Source: Bryobacteraceae bacterium (GTDB lineage: Bacteria; Acidobacteriota; Terriglobia; Bryobacterales; Bryobacteraceae). From it: DNA of 24,384 nucleotides. The stretch is taken from the NCBI GenBank assembly GCA_014379815.1, contig JACMLA010000647.1, positions 1-24,384 of the forward strand. The letters run 5' to 3'. A program made the translations under genes and the position numbers. Below are positions 1-8,604 of this stretch, piece by piece. Below the pieces are notes generated by a model that saw only the letters and a program-made list of their open reading frames with translations, ran no database searches and was not told the origin of the DNA. How positions within the stretch are numbered: the first letter of the stretch is position 1; the number at the start of each line of letters is the position of its first letter.

Positions 1-279
1 GCGCAGAGCGTCATCGGAAACCGTGTCCATGGCTTCGATGATTTTGGTGTAGTCCTCAAGGAGATCATGGACAAATTTCGATGCACCTGGTTTCGCTTGT
101 GCCACTGCCTGGCTAATCAGCTCGACTCTTTGTTTCGCGAATGACAGGTATAGCAGAAGACGTTCGTTCGGCTCCTGGATCAGACGTATCTGGTCCACTT
201 CGGCGGCGGTCAGGAAGTCTCGCTGGCAGAATATGGGTGCCGCGAGTAAACACAGAGCGAGGGTGAATCGCAAGAACAT
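1..279 (-). CDS. Exported helical protein, N-terminal part (3' end outside window)
   Basis: The first 93 codons of a gene running leftwards off the window; function not recognised. The ATG at 279 is followed by a hydrophobic signal peptide (about residues 1-18, ending ...LLAAPIFCQ), so the product is probably secreted or periplasmic. The rest is polar and helix-forming (AEVDQIRLIQEPNERLLLYL, then LISQAVAQA and HDLLEDYTKIIEAMD). It starts 6 bases after the stop of the 145-residue gene upstream, which itself overlaps the TPR gene, so the three probably form one transcript. The middle resembles the neighbouring 145-residue protein in composition and in its charged helical character; distant homology is possible but I cannot show it by eye. 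Confidence 0.75.
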   Translation of the reverse strand, partial: MFLRFTLALCLLAAPIFCQRDFLTAAEVDQIRLIQEPNERLLLYLSFAKQRVELISQAVAQAKPGASKFVHDLLEDYTKIIEAMDTVSDDALR

Positions 280-285
280 GAAGGC

Positions 286-723
286 CTACTTTTTCGACAT
301 TATGTCCTGAAGAATCTGATCGTGGGCACCAGTAACGCGTTTTTGCAAAGCTTCTACCGCAGGTCGATCGTCGACGGAAACGTCTTTGGACAAGCTCTCG
401 ATTCTGCGCAATATTCCCAGCAGTTTCTGTTCAGCCCGTTTGAACCACTTGGGACTCTTACGTGCGCGTTTGCCGGTCTGCTTGAGCGAGTCGTAGCTAA
501 GATCTGTCATTTCTCCGGCGGTTCGGACATGCAGCTGAAAATCTTCCTGCTGGCCGTCATCGTACGCTTTTCGCGCCGCGGTCAACTCTGCTTCCACCTG
601 ATCGAGGGCAAGACTCGACCGGCGTTCCAGATTAGGTTCTGACCGAACGGACACGACGTCTGCCTGACAGAGAAAGAGGGCGCAAACCGTCGCCACTATC
701 GCTCCGCGCATTAAAGCATTCAT
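286..723 (-). CDS. Small exported helical protein, unknown function
   Basis: A 145-residue protein I do not recognise. It begins with a signal peptide (residues 1 to about 22, MNALMRGAIVATVCALFLCQA), with likely signal peptidase I cleavage after CQA. The mature part is charged, almost free of glycine and proline, and predicted to be helical or coiled-coil: LALDQVEAELTAARKAYDDG, then a basic stretch around TGKRARKSPKWFKRAEQK, and LLGILRRIESLSKD. Its ATG overlaps the TGA of the upstream TPR gene (ATGA type), implying translational coupling, and the next gene starts 6 bases after its stop. With the TPR protein it may belong to an envelope or periplasmic complex; that is inference from context only. 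Confidence 0.8.
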   Translation of the reverse strand: MNALMRGAIVATVCALFLCQADVVSVRSEPNLERRSSLALDQVEAELTAARKAYDDGQQEDFQLHVRTAGEMTDLSYDSLKQTGKRARKSPKWFKRAEQKLLGILRRIESLSKDVSVDDRPAVEALQKRVTGAHDQILQDIMSKK

Positions 724-1934
724 CGCTTATCTGACTCTCTCTTGATAATTCGAATTCTCTGGCGCGCTTTAAATTCTTCGTCGGGGTACTTGCCCTGGCT
801 TAAGCTCAGGAACTTTTCGTAACTCTCAAGCGCTCCGTCCATGACCTTGCCGCGGTCAAGAATAATCGCACGCAAATAGAAGTGGCCCGGGTTCTCGGTA
901 CCCAGCCCCCGGACCCGGTCAAGCGCGTGCAGGGCCTGCGGATAGTTGTCAAGCAGGACAAGCACTCCGGCGAGGTCACTCCACGCTTCCGAAGATTTGG
1001 GATTTGCCTGCGTCACCCGCGCGAACTCCTGGGCTGCCGGAGCGTATTTTCGTTGCTGTCGCAACACCCGGGCATATGCCATTCGCAGAGCCGCGTTAGC
1101 TGGTTCTGCTTGCAGAGCTGCCGCGAAAAGAGGCTCGGCCTTTTCATACTTCTTTGTGACGTTGTAAGCCATGCCCAGCGCGAAACGATTGGCAGCTGTG
1201 GGCGACTTCTGCACGGCGGTTTCCAGCCCCGGAATTGCGGCTTCTGCTTTGCCTGACTCCAGAAGCAGTTCGCCTGCCCTTTCCTGAGCCGCTATATTAT
1301 CCGGCACGCTCAGGTAGATTTCAGCGGCCTCCGCATTCTTACCTGCGGCTTCGAGAAGTGTCGCCAGCTCAAGTCGAACCTCGGGGGATGCGACAGAGGC
1401 TTTTCGAAACAGAGGCTCAGCTTCGGTGAGTTTGCCGTCTTTGGCGAGCGCCCTGGCTAACCCGAGTGTGGCGTCGACTGCCTGCGGTTGCAGATCGAGG
1501 CTTTTGCGAAACGACACTATGGCCTGAGGATAGTTTCCGGCGAGAAGGTGGGCTTCGCCCGCATATTGCACAGGTCGGAATTCCTGCGGTTTCTGGAGAG
1601 CTGCCTGTTCCAGCAGCGTTGCTGCCTCCTGTGGTTGCTTCAACTGAAAGAGCAGCATTCCCAGATTGAGCTGCGCTTCGTAGAGTCCGGGTTTCAGGTC
1701 GAGAACGGTACGGTATTCCCGCACTGCACTGTCAGTCTGGCCTGCCATCGAGTAGCCGAAAGCAAGATTGAAACGCAACACAAAGTTCTTTGGGTCCTCA
1801 GAAACGGCCTGCGAAAAACTGGCTATCGCCGCGTCCCAGCGCTGCTCCTCGAGCGCCTTTAAACCGTTAGCAGCCGCATTCGGCTGGCCGGTTTGCAGCA
1901 GGAGCAGAGCCAGAACAGCAACGGCACAGGCCAT
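720..1934 (-). CDS. TPR repeat protein, exported
   Basis: A 404-residue tetratricopeptide-repeat protein. After a hydrophobic leader (residues 1 to about 21, MACAVAVLALLLLQTGQPNA) about ten TPR units follow almost to the C-terminus; clear units are around ALEEQRWDAAIASFSQAVS, GYSMAGQTDSAVREYRTVLD, LLAGNYPQAIVSFRKSLDL and NVTKKYEKAEPLFAAALQ. The final 30 residues are basic. TPR arrays are protein-interaction scaffolds, so no catalytic role is expected. I chose the ATG at 1934 because the in-frame extension upstream begins with TTG at 1997, would overlap the divergent pyrophosphatase start, and would bury the signal peptide. It is first of three coupled genes. The specific function is unknown. 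Confidence 0.85.
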   Translation of the reverse strand: MACAVAVLALLLLQTGQPNAAANGLKALEEQRWDAAIASFSQAVSEDPKNFVLRFNLAFGYSMAGQTDSAVREYRTVLDLKPGLYEAQLNLGMLLFQLKQPQEAATLLEQAALQKPQEFRPVQYAGEAHLLAGNYPQAIVSFRKSLDLQPQAVDATLGLARALAKDGKLTEAEPLFRKASVASPEVRLELATLLEAAGKNAEAAEIYLSVPDNIAAQERAGELLLESGKAEAAIPGLETAVQKSPTAANRFALGMAYNVTKKYEKAEPLFAAALQAEPANAALRMAYARVLRQQRKYAPAAQEFARVTQANPKSSEAWSDLAGVLVLLDNYPQALHALDRVRGLGTENPGHFYLRAIILDRGKVMDGALESYEKFLSLSQGKYPDEEFKARQRIRIIKRESDKR

Positions 1935-1991
1935 GCTTCCAGTGTACGGCTGCGGGGTTCGGCGTTGTCTCCATTGTGGTAGAGTGAACCA

Positions 1992-2576
1992 GTGCAAATG
2001 TCTTTGTATGACATCGACCCCGGCCCGGACTCTCCGGAACTGGTCCGCATGATCGTGGAAATTCCCAAGAACTCTTCCAACAAGTACGAATATGATGGAA
2101 ATCTAGGGGTTTTTCGTTTAGATCGGTCGCTGTATTCGCCCATGCACTATCCGGGCGACTATGGTTTCATACCTGGAACGCTTGCAGAAGACAACGACCC
2201 TATGGACGTTCTGGTGCTGGTCCAGGAGCCAAGTTTCACGGGTTGTCTGATCGAGGTGCGACCGGTGGGAATACTGAACATGGTCGACTCGGAAGAGGGC
2301 GATCAAAAAGTTCTGGCAGTCCCCAACCGGAACCCAAGATATGACCAGATTCACACGATGGATCAGATCTTCAGCCACGTGCGCCGGGAAATCGAGCACT
2401 TCTTCACCATTTATAAGGAACTGCAGGGCGCACACACCCGTATGGAAGGATGGGGTGGTCCTCGGGAAGCGAGGCGCGCCATTATGACCAGTCGCCAGCG
2501 GTATCTGGATGTCAAGGCAGGTACGGTGGCGGCGATACAACCTCCGGTGGCGGTTGTCGGCGCTGCGTCGGAGTAA
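1992..2576 (+). CDS. ppa: Inorganic pyrophosphatase, family I
   Basis: Cytoplasmic soluble pyrophosphatase, which hydrolyses PPi to two phosphates and so pulls nucleic acid, protein and sugar-nucleotide synthesis forward. The family I fold is recognisable from VEIPKNSSNKYEYD near residue 22, the YPGDYGFIPGTL segment near residue 53, and the metal-binding EDNDPMDVLVL, which matches the signature DxDPxD. RPVGILNMVDSEEGDQKVLAVP and the later HFFTIYKEL are also typical. About 195 residues, slightly longer than the usual 170-180, owing to a C-terminal tail. Start is ambiguous: GTG at 1992 or ATG at 1998, differing by two residues. It is divergent from the TPR gene, with the promoter probably in the roughly 57-base gap, and is followed 13 bases later by a membrane-protein gene. 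Confidence 0.95.
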   Translation: MQMSLYDIDPGPDSPELVRMIVEIPKNSSNKYEYDGNLGVFRLDRSLYSPMHYPGDYGFIPGTLAEDNDPMDVLVLVQEPSFTGCLIEVRPVGILNMVDSEEGDQKVLAVPNRNPRYDQIHTMDQIFSHVRREIEHFFTIYKELQGAHTRMEGWGGPREARRAIMTSRQRYLDVKAGTVAAIQPPVAVVGAASE

Positions 2577-2589
2577 AGGATCGTCTTCG

Positions 2590-2982
2590 ATGCAAACGCA
2601 CGTTAAAACACTGGGTATTCTCCATATTGTTTTTGGAGTGCTTGGACTCCTGATCGGGATTAGTGTTTTCTTGTTGCTCGGCGGGATCGCTGGCCTTGTG
2701 GCCATTACAGGTTCCGGAAGTGATGCCGTGGTTGCGAGCCCGATACTGGGCTTCCTTGCGCTGGTAGTACTCGGCTTCACCCTGGTGCTTTCGTTGCCCG
2801 GAATCATTGCAGGCTTCGGCTTGCTGAACATGAGTCCGTGGGCCCGGACAGTGATGCTGGTGCTCTCGGCCCTTCATCTGTTTAACTTCCCTCTTGGCAC
2901 AGCCCTCGGCGCTTATGGCCTGTGGATATTGATTTCGCCTGAAGTCACCGCTGCCTTCGAATCCCGCGCACGATTCGCTTAA
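2590..2982 (+). CDS. Small four-helix integral membrane protein
   Basis: A 130-residue hydrophobic protein with four predicted transmembrane segments: about 7-37 (LGILHIVFGVLGLLIGISVFLLL and beyond), 49-72 (ILGFLALVVLGFTLVLSLPG), 73-84 running into 88-102, and 103-117 (LGTALGAYGLWILISPEV). The loops are short, and the GFGLLNMSPWARTVMLVLSA segment recalls small DUF-type membrane proteins common in soil bacteria. Function unknown. The ATG at 2590 is chosen because it is preceded by an AAGGA ribosome site and begins the conserved-looking hydrophobic part; an in-frame extension to 2509 lies inside ppa and looks out of frame. It follows ppa by 13 bases, so it is probably co-transcribed. Confidence 0.75.
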   Translation: MQTHVKTLGILHIVFGVLGLLIGISVFLLLGGIAGLVAITGSGSDAVVASPILGFLALVVLGFTLVLSLPGIIAGFGLLNMSPWARTVMLVLSALHLFNFPLGTALGAYGLWILISPEVTAAFESRARFA

Positions 2983-3024
2983 ACTTTCACGCGTACGTTA
3001 TCCTGCCAGGCTAATACTGGAAGG

Positions 3025-4566
3025 ATGACATCGCTGGAACTGTGGAATCGGTACGGGCAATACCTATGCAAGGCTCCCTCCATCGGGCTGACTTTGGATA
3101 TCAGCCGGATGCACTTTGACGACAAGTTTCTCGACGGTTTAGAGCCAAAGCTTCAGCTTGCTTACACTGGAATGGCTGAGCTGGAGAAGGGCGCAATCGC
3201 GAATCCGGACGAGAACAGGATGGTGGGTCACTACTGGTTGCGCGCTCCTGAGCTCGCGCCTACGCCGGAGTTGCAGAACGAGGTTCGCAGCAGCCTGAAG
3301 GCGATCCACGACTTCGTTGCCAAGGTTCACGCGGAAGGAAAGTTTACCGATATTCTTTGCATCGGAATTGGAGGTTCCGCGCTTGGTCCGATGTTCGTTG
3401 CCGATGCACTTGGCCGGCCAGGACTGGATCCGATGCAGCCTCACTTCATCGACAACACCGATCCGGACGGTATTGTGCGGGTCCTCGCCCGCGTTCAGGA
3501 CCGGCTTGACAAGACGCTCTGCATCGTCACAAGCAAGAGTGGGGGGACGCCAGAAACCCGCAATGGCACGATCCTTGTTTCTGCGATCTATCGCGAAGCG
3601 GGTCTCGAGTTCGCGAAGCATGCTGTTGCGATTACGATGCCGGGTTCGAAGCTGGATAAGCAGGCTGAAAGTGAGGGCTGGCTGGAACGATTTGCCATGC
3701 TCGACTGGATTGGAGGGCGCACCAGCGAGCTTTCCGCCGTGGGCCTGCTGCCTGCTGCCTTACAAGGGATTGCTATTGACGAGATGCTTGCCGGAGCGGC
3801 TGCATGCGACCTTGTTACACGGTCCCGCGATACTCGCCAAAACCCCTCGGCGCTAATGGCGGCTATGTGGTTTTCGGCGACCGGAGGACGAGGGGCCAAG
3901 GATATGGTGGTGCTTCCCTATCGGGACCGTCTCCAGCTGTTTAGCCGTTACCTTCAGCAGCTTGTGATGGAGTCCCTCGGCAAGGAACTGGACCTGGATG
4001 GCAACAGGGTTGAGCAGGGAATTGCAGTGTACGGAAACAAGGGATCTACGGATCAGCATGCATATGTGCAGCAACTGCGGGAAGGCGTGAACAACTTCTT
4101 TGCGACGTTCGTGCGTGTGCTCGAGACACAAGCCGACGCGATAGAGGTAGAACCCGGTGCGACAGCCGGAGACTTCCTGCATGGCTTTTTACTTGGGACG
4201 CGCGAGGCCCTTTTTGCCAATGGACGGGAATCCATGACGATCACCCTCGATCGTGTGGATGCGTTTCGCGTTGGAGTGCTGATCGCACTATTTGAGCGTG
4301 CAGTCGGCTTCTATGCAAGCCTGGTGAATATCAATGCTTATCATCAGCCTGGAGTTGAGGCCGGTAAGAAAGCCGCTGCAGCGGTTCTTGAGATGCAGAA
4401 GAAAGTCGCTGGCTCACTCACCACACAAATGGTGGATGCTGCTGGAATCGCGCAGCAGATCGGAGCACCGGACCAGGTGGAGACTGTGCATCATTTGCTA
4501 GAGCATCTGGCTGCCAACAACCGGGCAGCGCGCGTTGGAGATCAGTTCTCTGCAGTCCTAAGCTAA
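3025..4566 (+). CDS. pgi: Glucose-6-phosphate isomerase
   Basis: Interconverts glucose 6-phosphate and fructose 6-phosphate in glycolysis and gluconeogenesis; cytoplasmic. 513 residues, somewhat shorter than the 550-residue E. coli form and, from recall, close to the cyanobacterial type. Visible landmarks: sugar-phosphate-binding loop [10 protein letters not shown] (113-122), SKSGGTPET (170-178), [11 protein letters not shown] (from 227; family signature), the catalytic glutamate in MESLGKE (E316), the ring-opening histidine in KGSTDQHAY (H345), and the late catalytic lysine in [10 protein letters not shown] (K448). The ATG at 3025 has GGAAGG directly in front, closer than normal for a ribosome site, but the N-terminus aligns with homologues ([11 protein letters not shown]...LDISRM). 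Its stop overlaps the stop of the convergent DUF1080 gene. Confidence 0.96.
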   Translation: MTSLELWNRYGQYLCKAPSIGLTLDISRMHFDDKFLDGLEPKLQLAYTGMAELEKGAIANPDENRMVGHYWLRAPELAPTPELQNEVRSSLKAIHDFVAKVHAEGKFTDILCIGIGGSALGPMFVADALGRPGLDPMQPHFIDNTDPDGIVRVLARVQDRLDKTLCIVTSKSGGTPETRNGTILVSAIYREAGLEFAKHAVAITMPGSKLDKQAESEGWLERFAMLDWIGGRTSELSAVGLLPAALQGIAIDEMLAGAAACDLVTRSRDTRQNPSALMAAMWFSATGGRGAKDMVVLPYRDRLQLFSRYLQQLVMESLGKELDLDGNRVEQGIAVYGNKGSTDQHAYVQQLREGVNNFFATFVRVLETQADAIEVEPGATAGDFLHGFLLGTREALFANGRESMTITLDRVDAFRVGVLIALFERAVGFYASLVNINAYHQPGVEAGKKAAAAVLEMQKKVAGSLTTQMVDAAGIAQQIGAPDQVETVHHLLEHLAANNRAARVGDQFSAVLS

Positions 4567-5375
4567 TTCATTTCCAGGACGCGGAGGTTGCGAAACCAAA
4601 CCTCATCGCCGTGGTGCTGCAACGCGAGAGAACCGACAGGTTTCGGGTTGGTCAGCAAATCTCGGATTACCGGAGCGGGAGCCCAGCGCTTCTCCGCTCC
4701 GGCCTTCACTGCCGGATCTCGCAGGGAGCCTTCCAGTACTTTATCGCCGTTCAGCCAGTGCTCAAAGTGATCGCCCTTGACAACCAGCTCACTGCTGTTC
4801 CACTGTCCTGGAGGGTTCGCGGCTGTCTTTGCTGCTGGGATAAATGAATACAGTGCACCGGTCCGGTGGCTTGCGTTGCGCTTGCCGTCTGGATGGCCTT
4901 CGTCGTCGAGAAGCTGAAACTCGAAACCAACCGTGTACACCTGTGCCTGGCCGCCGCTGTACTTCGTCCTGTCAGAGACATGCTGGGCTGTTTCTCGTCC
5001 CATCATTTCTTCAAACCGTCCCGGCCCGGCTTTCTGTTCATCCATAAAGATCTCGCGCTGGATTCTGTACTTGAGGCCGGTGTTCCCGCCCGGCAATAAC
5101 TTCCAGTCGAATCTCAGATTGAAGTCTTTGAACTGTCTCTCGTGAATCAGGTCCTCACTGAACTTCTTGCCTTCGCCTGAAGTGACTGTTTTCAACGTGC
5201 CATTGTCGACCACCCATGCCCGATTAGGCACATTCTTCTGCGCTGGATCTTTCCATCCTTTTAGCGATGTTCCGTCGAATAACAGTTGCCATCCTGCACG
5301 CTTCTCTTCCGGTGTTAGAGTGTTCTCCGCTGAACACGCCAGCGATGCAAGCAGCATCAACGCGATAGTTTTCAT
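4563..5375 (-). CDS. Exported DUF1080 (3-keto-disaccharide hydrolase-like) protein
   Basis: A 270-residue secreted protein of the DUF1080 family, a concanavalin-like beta-sandwich common in Acidobacteriota and Planctomycetota; members have been named 3-keto-disaccharide hydrolases, but the substrate here cannot be read. The signal peptide covers about residues 1-16 ([17 protein letters not shown]); the cysteine in SLAC is a weak lipobox candidate. Family features follow in order: [15 protein letters not shown] (about 28-42), an internal strand with [12 protein letters not shown] and the [10 protein letters not shown] turn, [25 protein letters not shown], and the C-terminal strand [19 protein letters not shown]. 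It is monocistronic, convergent with pgi (stops overlap) and divergent from the addBA group. A role in polysaccharide or glycoside turnover is inferred from the family. Confidence 0.88.
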   Translation of the reverse strand: MKTIALMLLASLACSAENTLTPEEKRAGWQLLFDGTSLKGWKDPAQKNVPNRAWVVDNGTLKTVTSGEGKKFSEDLIHERQFKDFNLRFDWKLLPGGNTGLKYRIQREIFMDEQKAGPGRFEEMMGRETAQHVSDRTKYSGGQAQVYTVGFEFQLLDDEGHPDGKRNASHRTGALYSFIPAAKTAANPPGQWNSSELVVKGDHFEHWLNGDKVLEGSLRDPAVKAGAEKRWAPAPVIRDLLTNPKPVGSLALQHHGDEVWFRNLRVLEMN

Positions 5376-5402
5376 TGCTCACAGTATCTAACAATAATTG
5401 TC

Positions 5403-5431
5403 TTGCCGTGATAGCTGGCCGGTGCTATTCT
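5403..5431 (+). promoter_or_regulatory. Possible sigma70-type promoter for the addBA transcript
   Basis: TTGCCG (5403-5408) and TATTCT (5426-5431) are spaced by 17 bases, each matching four of six consensus positions. They lie in the 226-base divergent gap between the DUF1080 gene and the small gene that precedes addB, and point towards addB. A chance match is quite possible, and promoter consensus in this phylum is not well defined. Confidence 0.25.
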
Positions 5432-5601
5432 TTGGGTGAAACGTGGATTGATTTAGGGTTCGGTGCCTGCCGGATCCATGCTACTTGCGACCACGAAAAA
5501 AAATTGCTAAAGGCGAGTCGGTCTCCCAGAGTCTGAAATCGTTGGTTGTCATATCAGCGACTTTCTCTCATTCCCAGACCCGCATCGCCGAGGAGAATGG
5601 A

Positions 5602-5886
5602 ATGAGCGTTAGTGATGTTTCGTCTTGCCCGGGCCTTACAGGATCCAGAGGAGAGCTTATCTCTGTGCGGGTAATTGTGGCTCCTTTTGCACTTGAAGAT
5701 TTGCTGGAGTGCCTCGCGCTGTTATCTTTCCCAATCAACCCTGAACTGCATCACGGTGTTCCAACGATAGTGGTTTTTCCGGCTTGGGACAGCTGCTTGC
5801 CGGAACTGGAGAGCGCGCTCCTTGCGAGTGGCTTCGACTCTTCCAGTCTTGATACACAAGCGATGCTGACGGCCATCGCTGCCTGA
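5602..5886 (+). CDS. Small protein of unknown function preceding addB
   Basis: A 94-residue, probably cytoplasmic, soluble protein that I do not recognise. The ATG at 5602 is selected by a good ribosome site (AGGAG at 5591-5595, 6 bases before the start); an in-frame extension back to 5485 has no such site. After a Ser/Gly-rich N-terminus come alternating hydrophobic stretches, ISVRVIVAPFALEDLLECLA, then VPTIVVFPAWDSCLPELESA, which look like a beta-alpha-beta-alpha arrangement resembling a small alpha/beta domain. The C-terminus is helical (ALLASGF...QAMLTAIAA). It ends 42 bases before addB on the same strand, so it may be co-transcribed with addBA. Whether it acts with the nuclease is unknown. 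Confidence 0.65.
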   Translation: MSVSDVSSCPGLTGSRGELISVRVIVAPFALEDLLECLALLSFPINPELHHGVPTIVVFPAWDSCLPELESALLASGFDSSSLDTQAMLTAIAA

Positions 5887-5928
5887 AGTCCGGCAGAAGG
5901 CTGGAGACTATACTAAAGCCAGCCCCGC

Positions 5929-8604
5929 ATGTTGTTACTCACCGGCCCTCCGGGCTCGGGCAAAACTTCCCGATGTGTCGCTTTGATTCGGGAGTGCCTG
6001 CGTTCCGGCGAACGTTCCTGCAGACTATTAACGCCCACCACCACAATGGCCGAGCACTTGCGCAACGAGTTTGCGCGGGAAAGATTTGTCTTTTCGCCGA
6101 AAGTAGTATCCACTTTCGGGAAATTCGTTACGGATTTTGTTCCGGAGCTTCGGCCTGTAAGCCGTGCTGCTCTGGAATTGATCGTGAGCGAAGAACTCCT
6201 CCTGCTACCTCCTGGCCGCTACGCGAACGTCCGTGACTTTGCTGGCTTTCGTGCTGCACTGGTTCGAGCCGTTGAGGAATTTGCCGGCGCAGGAGCAAAT
6301 GAAGCTCATCTTCAGCTTGTAGATTCTGATTTCGCAAAAGTTTACCGTGCTGTTATTAATCGGCTAAAAGACCGGGGTGAATACTTCCGTTCGTCCCGAC
6401 TTATTTACGCAGCGGAGGCTATTCTATCCGCGTCACGACGGGGCACGATCTGCATCGTTGGCTTTTTTTCGTTTACACCGATTGAACTGAATGTTTTGAA
6501 AGCTCTGGACCAAGCTGGTTACTCCGTCACTGTATCTCTGCCCGAAACTCCCGGCTCGCGAGTTGCTGTGGATGCGTTGCGCTTGCACGGAGCTAAGGAG
6601 GAGAGCCTGACCGGCCGGACGGCCTTCACCCCCCGGACACTGGTAACAGCAAGCACGGTTGGTACGGAGGCGGACGAGATAGCTCGGCGCATTCTATGGT
6701 GCAGGGAACAGGGAATCGACTTTAGAGAAATGGGTATTGTTGTCCGATCCGAAACGCCCTCTGTGCCGGCGCTTCGGTCGGCCCTCGAGCGTTTTCAGAT
6801 TCCGTTTCGATCTTACTTTGCGCCCACTCTTCGAAGCGACCCGACTGTCCGGTTCCTGATGGCTCTGGCTGACGCAGCACTCAGCGGGTGGGATCACGAA
6901 ATCAGTCTGAAAGCGTTACGACTGCATGGCTCCCCGCTGGAACTTTGGGGTGACGTCTTTGAACACAGGATCCTGCAAACAACTCCAGCGTTGGGCCTCG
7001 ATGGTCTGCGCGAGGCGGCTCCGGACTTCCTGAAATCGTGGTTCGCTGTGCTCGATGGTTTGACGTCGTGGGTCACCGGAACGGCTGTACCCGAAGTCTG
7101 GTCTCTACGGTTTCAGGGCCTGCCCGCTTTGTATTGGAGGGCTCCCACGCAGGAAAGTCCGACGCAGGAGCAGGTTCTGGAATGGCGTCGGGAGAGTTCC
7201 GCACTTGAATTTTTCTCCGCCTGTGTTTCCGAGACGGCGCGAAGCTTTCCGCCCGATCTCGCCATTAACTGTAGGAAGTTTCAGGATGCACTTGAAGTGG
7301 CGCTCTTCTGCACGGAATTGCGTGTTGTGGACCGCCGCCGCAACGTGGTGCATATTGTTGACGCTGTGGAGGCGAGGCAATGGCGCTTCAAGGTGCTGTT
7401 CGTCTGCGGTCTGCTGGAAGGCAGCTTCCCGAAGCGACATACCCAGGATCCAATCCTTGCGGACGCTGTCCGGCTACAACTAAAAGACACCGGGGTACCA
7501 CTCCGTACGACTTCGGAACGTCAGTCGGACGAGCAACTTTTGTTCGATCTCACGTTAACTGCGGCGACCGGTCATGTGTTCCTGAGCTATGCACTGCTGA
7601 ATGAAAAGGGCGAACCGAACCTTCCGTCGTTTTTCCTGGAACGTGCAGAGCCGTACGCGACGGAGTACGCCAGCCTGGTGCGGCCTTCTCCGGCGTGGTC
7701 AAGAGCATCGGATCAGTTCCCAGTCATTGCCAGCGAGGAGCTTCGCGCCAAACTCGGCGAGCGATTCTCATCCCTCAGCACCTCGAAGGTGGAGCGATAT
7801 CTTACGTGTCCCTGGAGCTTCTTTGGAGAGCACATCCTTAGGCTTGCTGAGCGTCCTGCGGGTAAGTGGGAGCGCCTGGATCCACGCATTCAGGGCCAGA
7901 TCGCGCACGAAGTGTTTGAACACGTGCTCCAGCATGAGGCGGATCTAACCGAGATTTTTGACGACGTGTTTGCGCGGTATTGCGAGAAAGAACAGGTTCC
8001 CGATGGATACCGGACGGAGGCGATTCGCCTGGAATTGCTGCACGGCGTACGGCAGCTTGCCTCAGACTTCAGAGTGGAAACGGGCGGCAACAAGAAAGCT
8101 TTCTTTGAACTTAAGTTTGAGTACGATCTGACTCCGGAAGTCAGGATCAAGGGCAAGATTGACCGGTTGATCGTCGACCAGCAGGACAGGGCAGTCATCT
8201 TCGACTACAAGTACCGGCGGAAGAATCGAATTGACCAAACTGCTCTCGACAACGAGAAAGGCAAGCGTGTTCAGAGCGGCTTGTATCTTGCGGCGGTTCA
8301 GAATTTGGGATATCGACCGGTTGGAATGGTGTACCTCGGCTTCAAGCGCGAGGCGTCGCATAAGGGCTTGATATTGCAGGGGGAGTACCCACAGTTCAAG
8401 TCCGACTGTTCTCAAAGTCAGCTTGATGAATTGATGTATCGCGCGAAAGAAGTCACTCTTCAGGTGCAGGCTGACATTGCGGATGGACGCATTCGTCCGC
8501 AACCAGCGGCCCTGCGCGACTGTGAGTACTGCGCCTACTCGGCGATCTGCCGGGTGGAGGCGATCCCCGAGCCTGCCGTTGAGGTTGTCAATGCCGCTCA
8601 GTGA
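5929..8604 (+). CDS. addB: AddB-type helicase-nuclease subunit
   Basis: Subunit B of the AddAB (RexAB-type) enzyme, which unwinds and resects double-strand ends for RecA loading. 891 residues, shorter than the roughly 1160-residue B. subtilis AddB. The P-loop GPPGSGKT (6-13) is at the extreme N-terminus, where family members have it, followed by a degenerate helicase-like region. The C-terminal RecB-family nuclease domain shows H660 (GQIAHEVFEH), D745 (GKIDRL) and D759-x-K761 (IFDYKYR). Cysteines C627 (YLTCPWSFF) and C865, C868, C874 (CEYCAYSAIC) match the AddB 4Fe-4S ligand pattern. The ATG at 5929 lacks a strong ribosome site but places the P-loop normally. It overlaps addA by 14 bases, so the two subunits are translationally coupled. 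Confidence 0.9.
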   Translation: MLLLTGPPGSGKTSRCVALIRECLRSGERSCRLLTPTTTMAEHLRNEFARERFVFSPKVVSTFGKFVTDFVPELRPVSRAALELIVSEELLLLPPGRYANVRDFAGFRAALVRAVEEFAGAGANEAHLQLVDSDFAKVYRAVINRLKDRGEYFRSSRLIYAAEAILSASRRGTICIVGFFSFTPIELNVLKALDQAGYSVTVSLPETPGSRVAVDALRLHGAKEESLTGRTAFTPRTLVTASTVGTEADEIARRILWCREQGIDFREMGIVVRSETPSVPALRSALERFQIPFRSYFAPTLRSDPTVRFLMALADAALSGWDHEISLKALRLHGSPLELWGDVFEHRILQTTPALGLDGLREAAPDFLKSWFAVLDGLTSWVTGTAVPEVWSLRFQGLPALYWRAPTQESPTQEQVLEWRRESSALEFFSACVSETARSFPPDLAINCRKFQDALEVALFCTELRVVDRRRNVVHIVDAVEARQWRFKVLFVCGLLEGSFPKRHTQDPILADAVRLQLKDTGVPLRTTSERQSDEQLLFDLTLTAATGHVFLSYALLNEKGEPNLPSFFLERAEPYATEYASLVRPSPAWSRASDQFPVIASEELRAKLGERFSSLSTSKVERYLTCPWSFFGEHILRLAERPAGKWERLDPRIQGQIAHEVFEHVLQHEADLTEIFDDVFARYCEKEQVPDGYRTEAIRLELLHGVRQLASDFRVETGGNKKAFFELKFEYDLTPEVRIKGKIDRLIVDQQDRAVIFDYKYRRKNRIDQTALDNEKGKRVQSGLYLAAVQNLGYRPVGMVYLGFKREASHKGLILQGEYPQFKSDCSQSQLDELMYRAKEVTLQVQADIADGRIRPQPAALRDCEYCAYSAICRVEAIPEPAVEVVNAAQ

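Noticed and set aside
2118..2831. 237-codon minus-strand frame across ppa and the small membrane-protein gene
   Set aside because: Overlaps two genes with strong family or membrane signatures on the plus strand, and its own product shows no coherent domain.
3012..3024. TAATAC near pgi start as a -10 box of a leaderless message
   Set aside because: Only three of six positions match consensus, and no -35 partner is visible at proper spacing.
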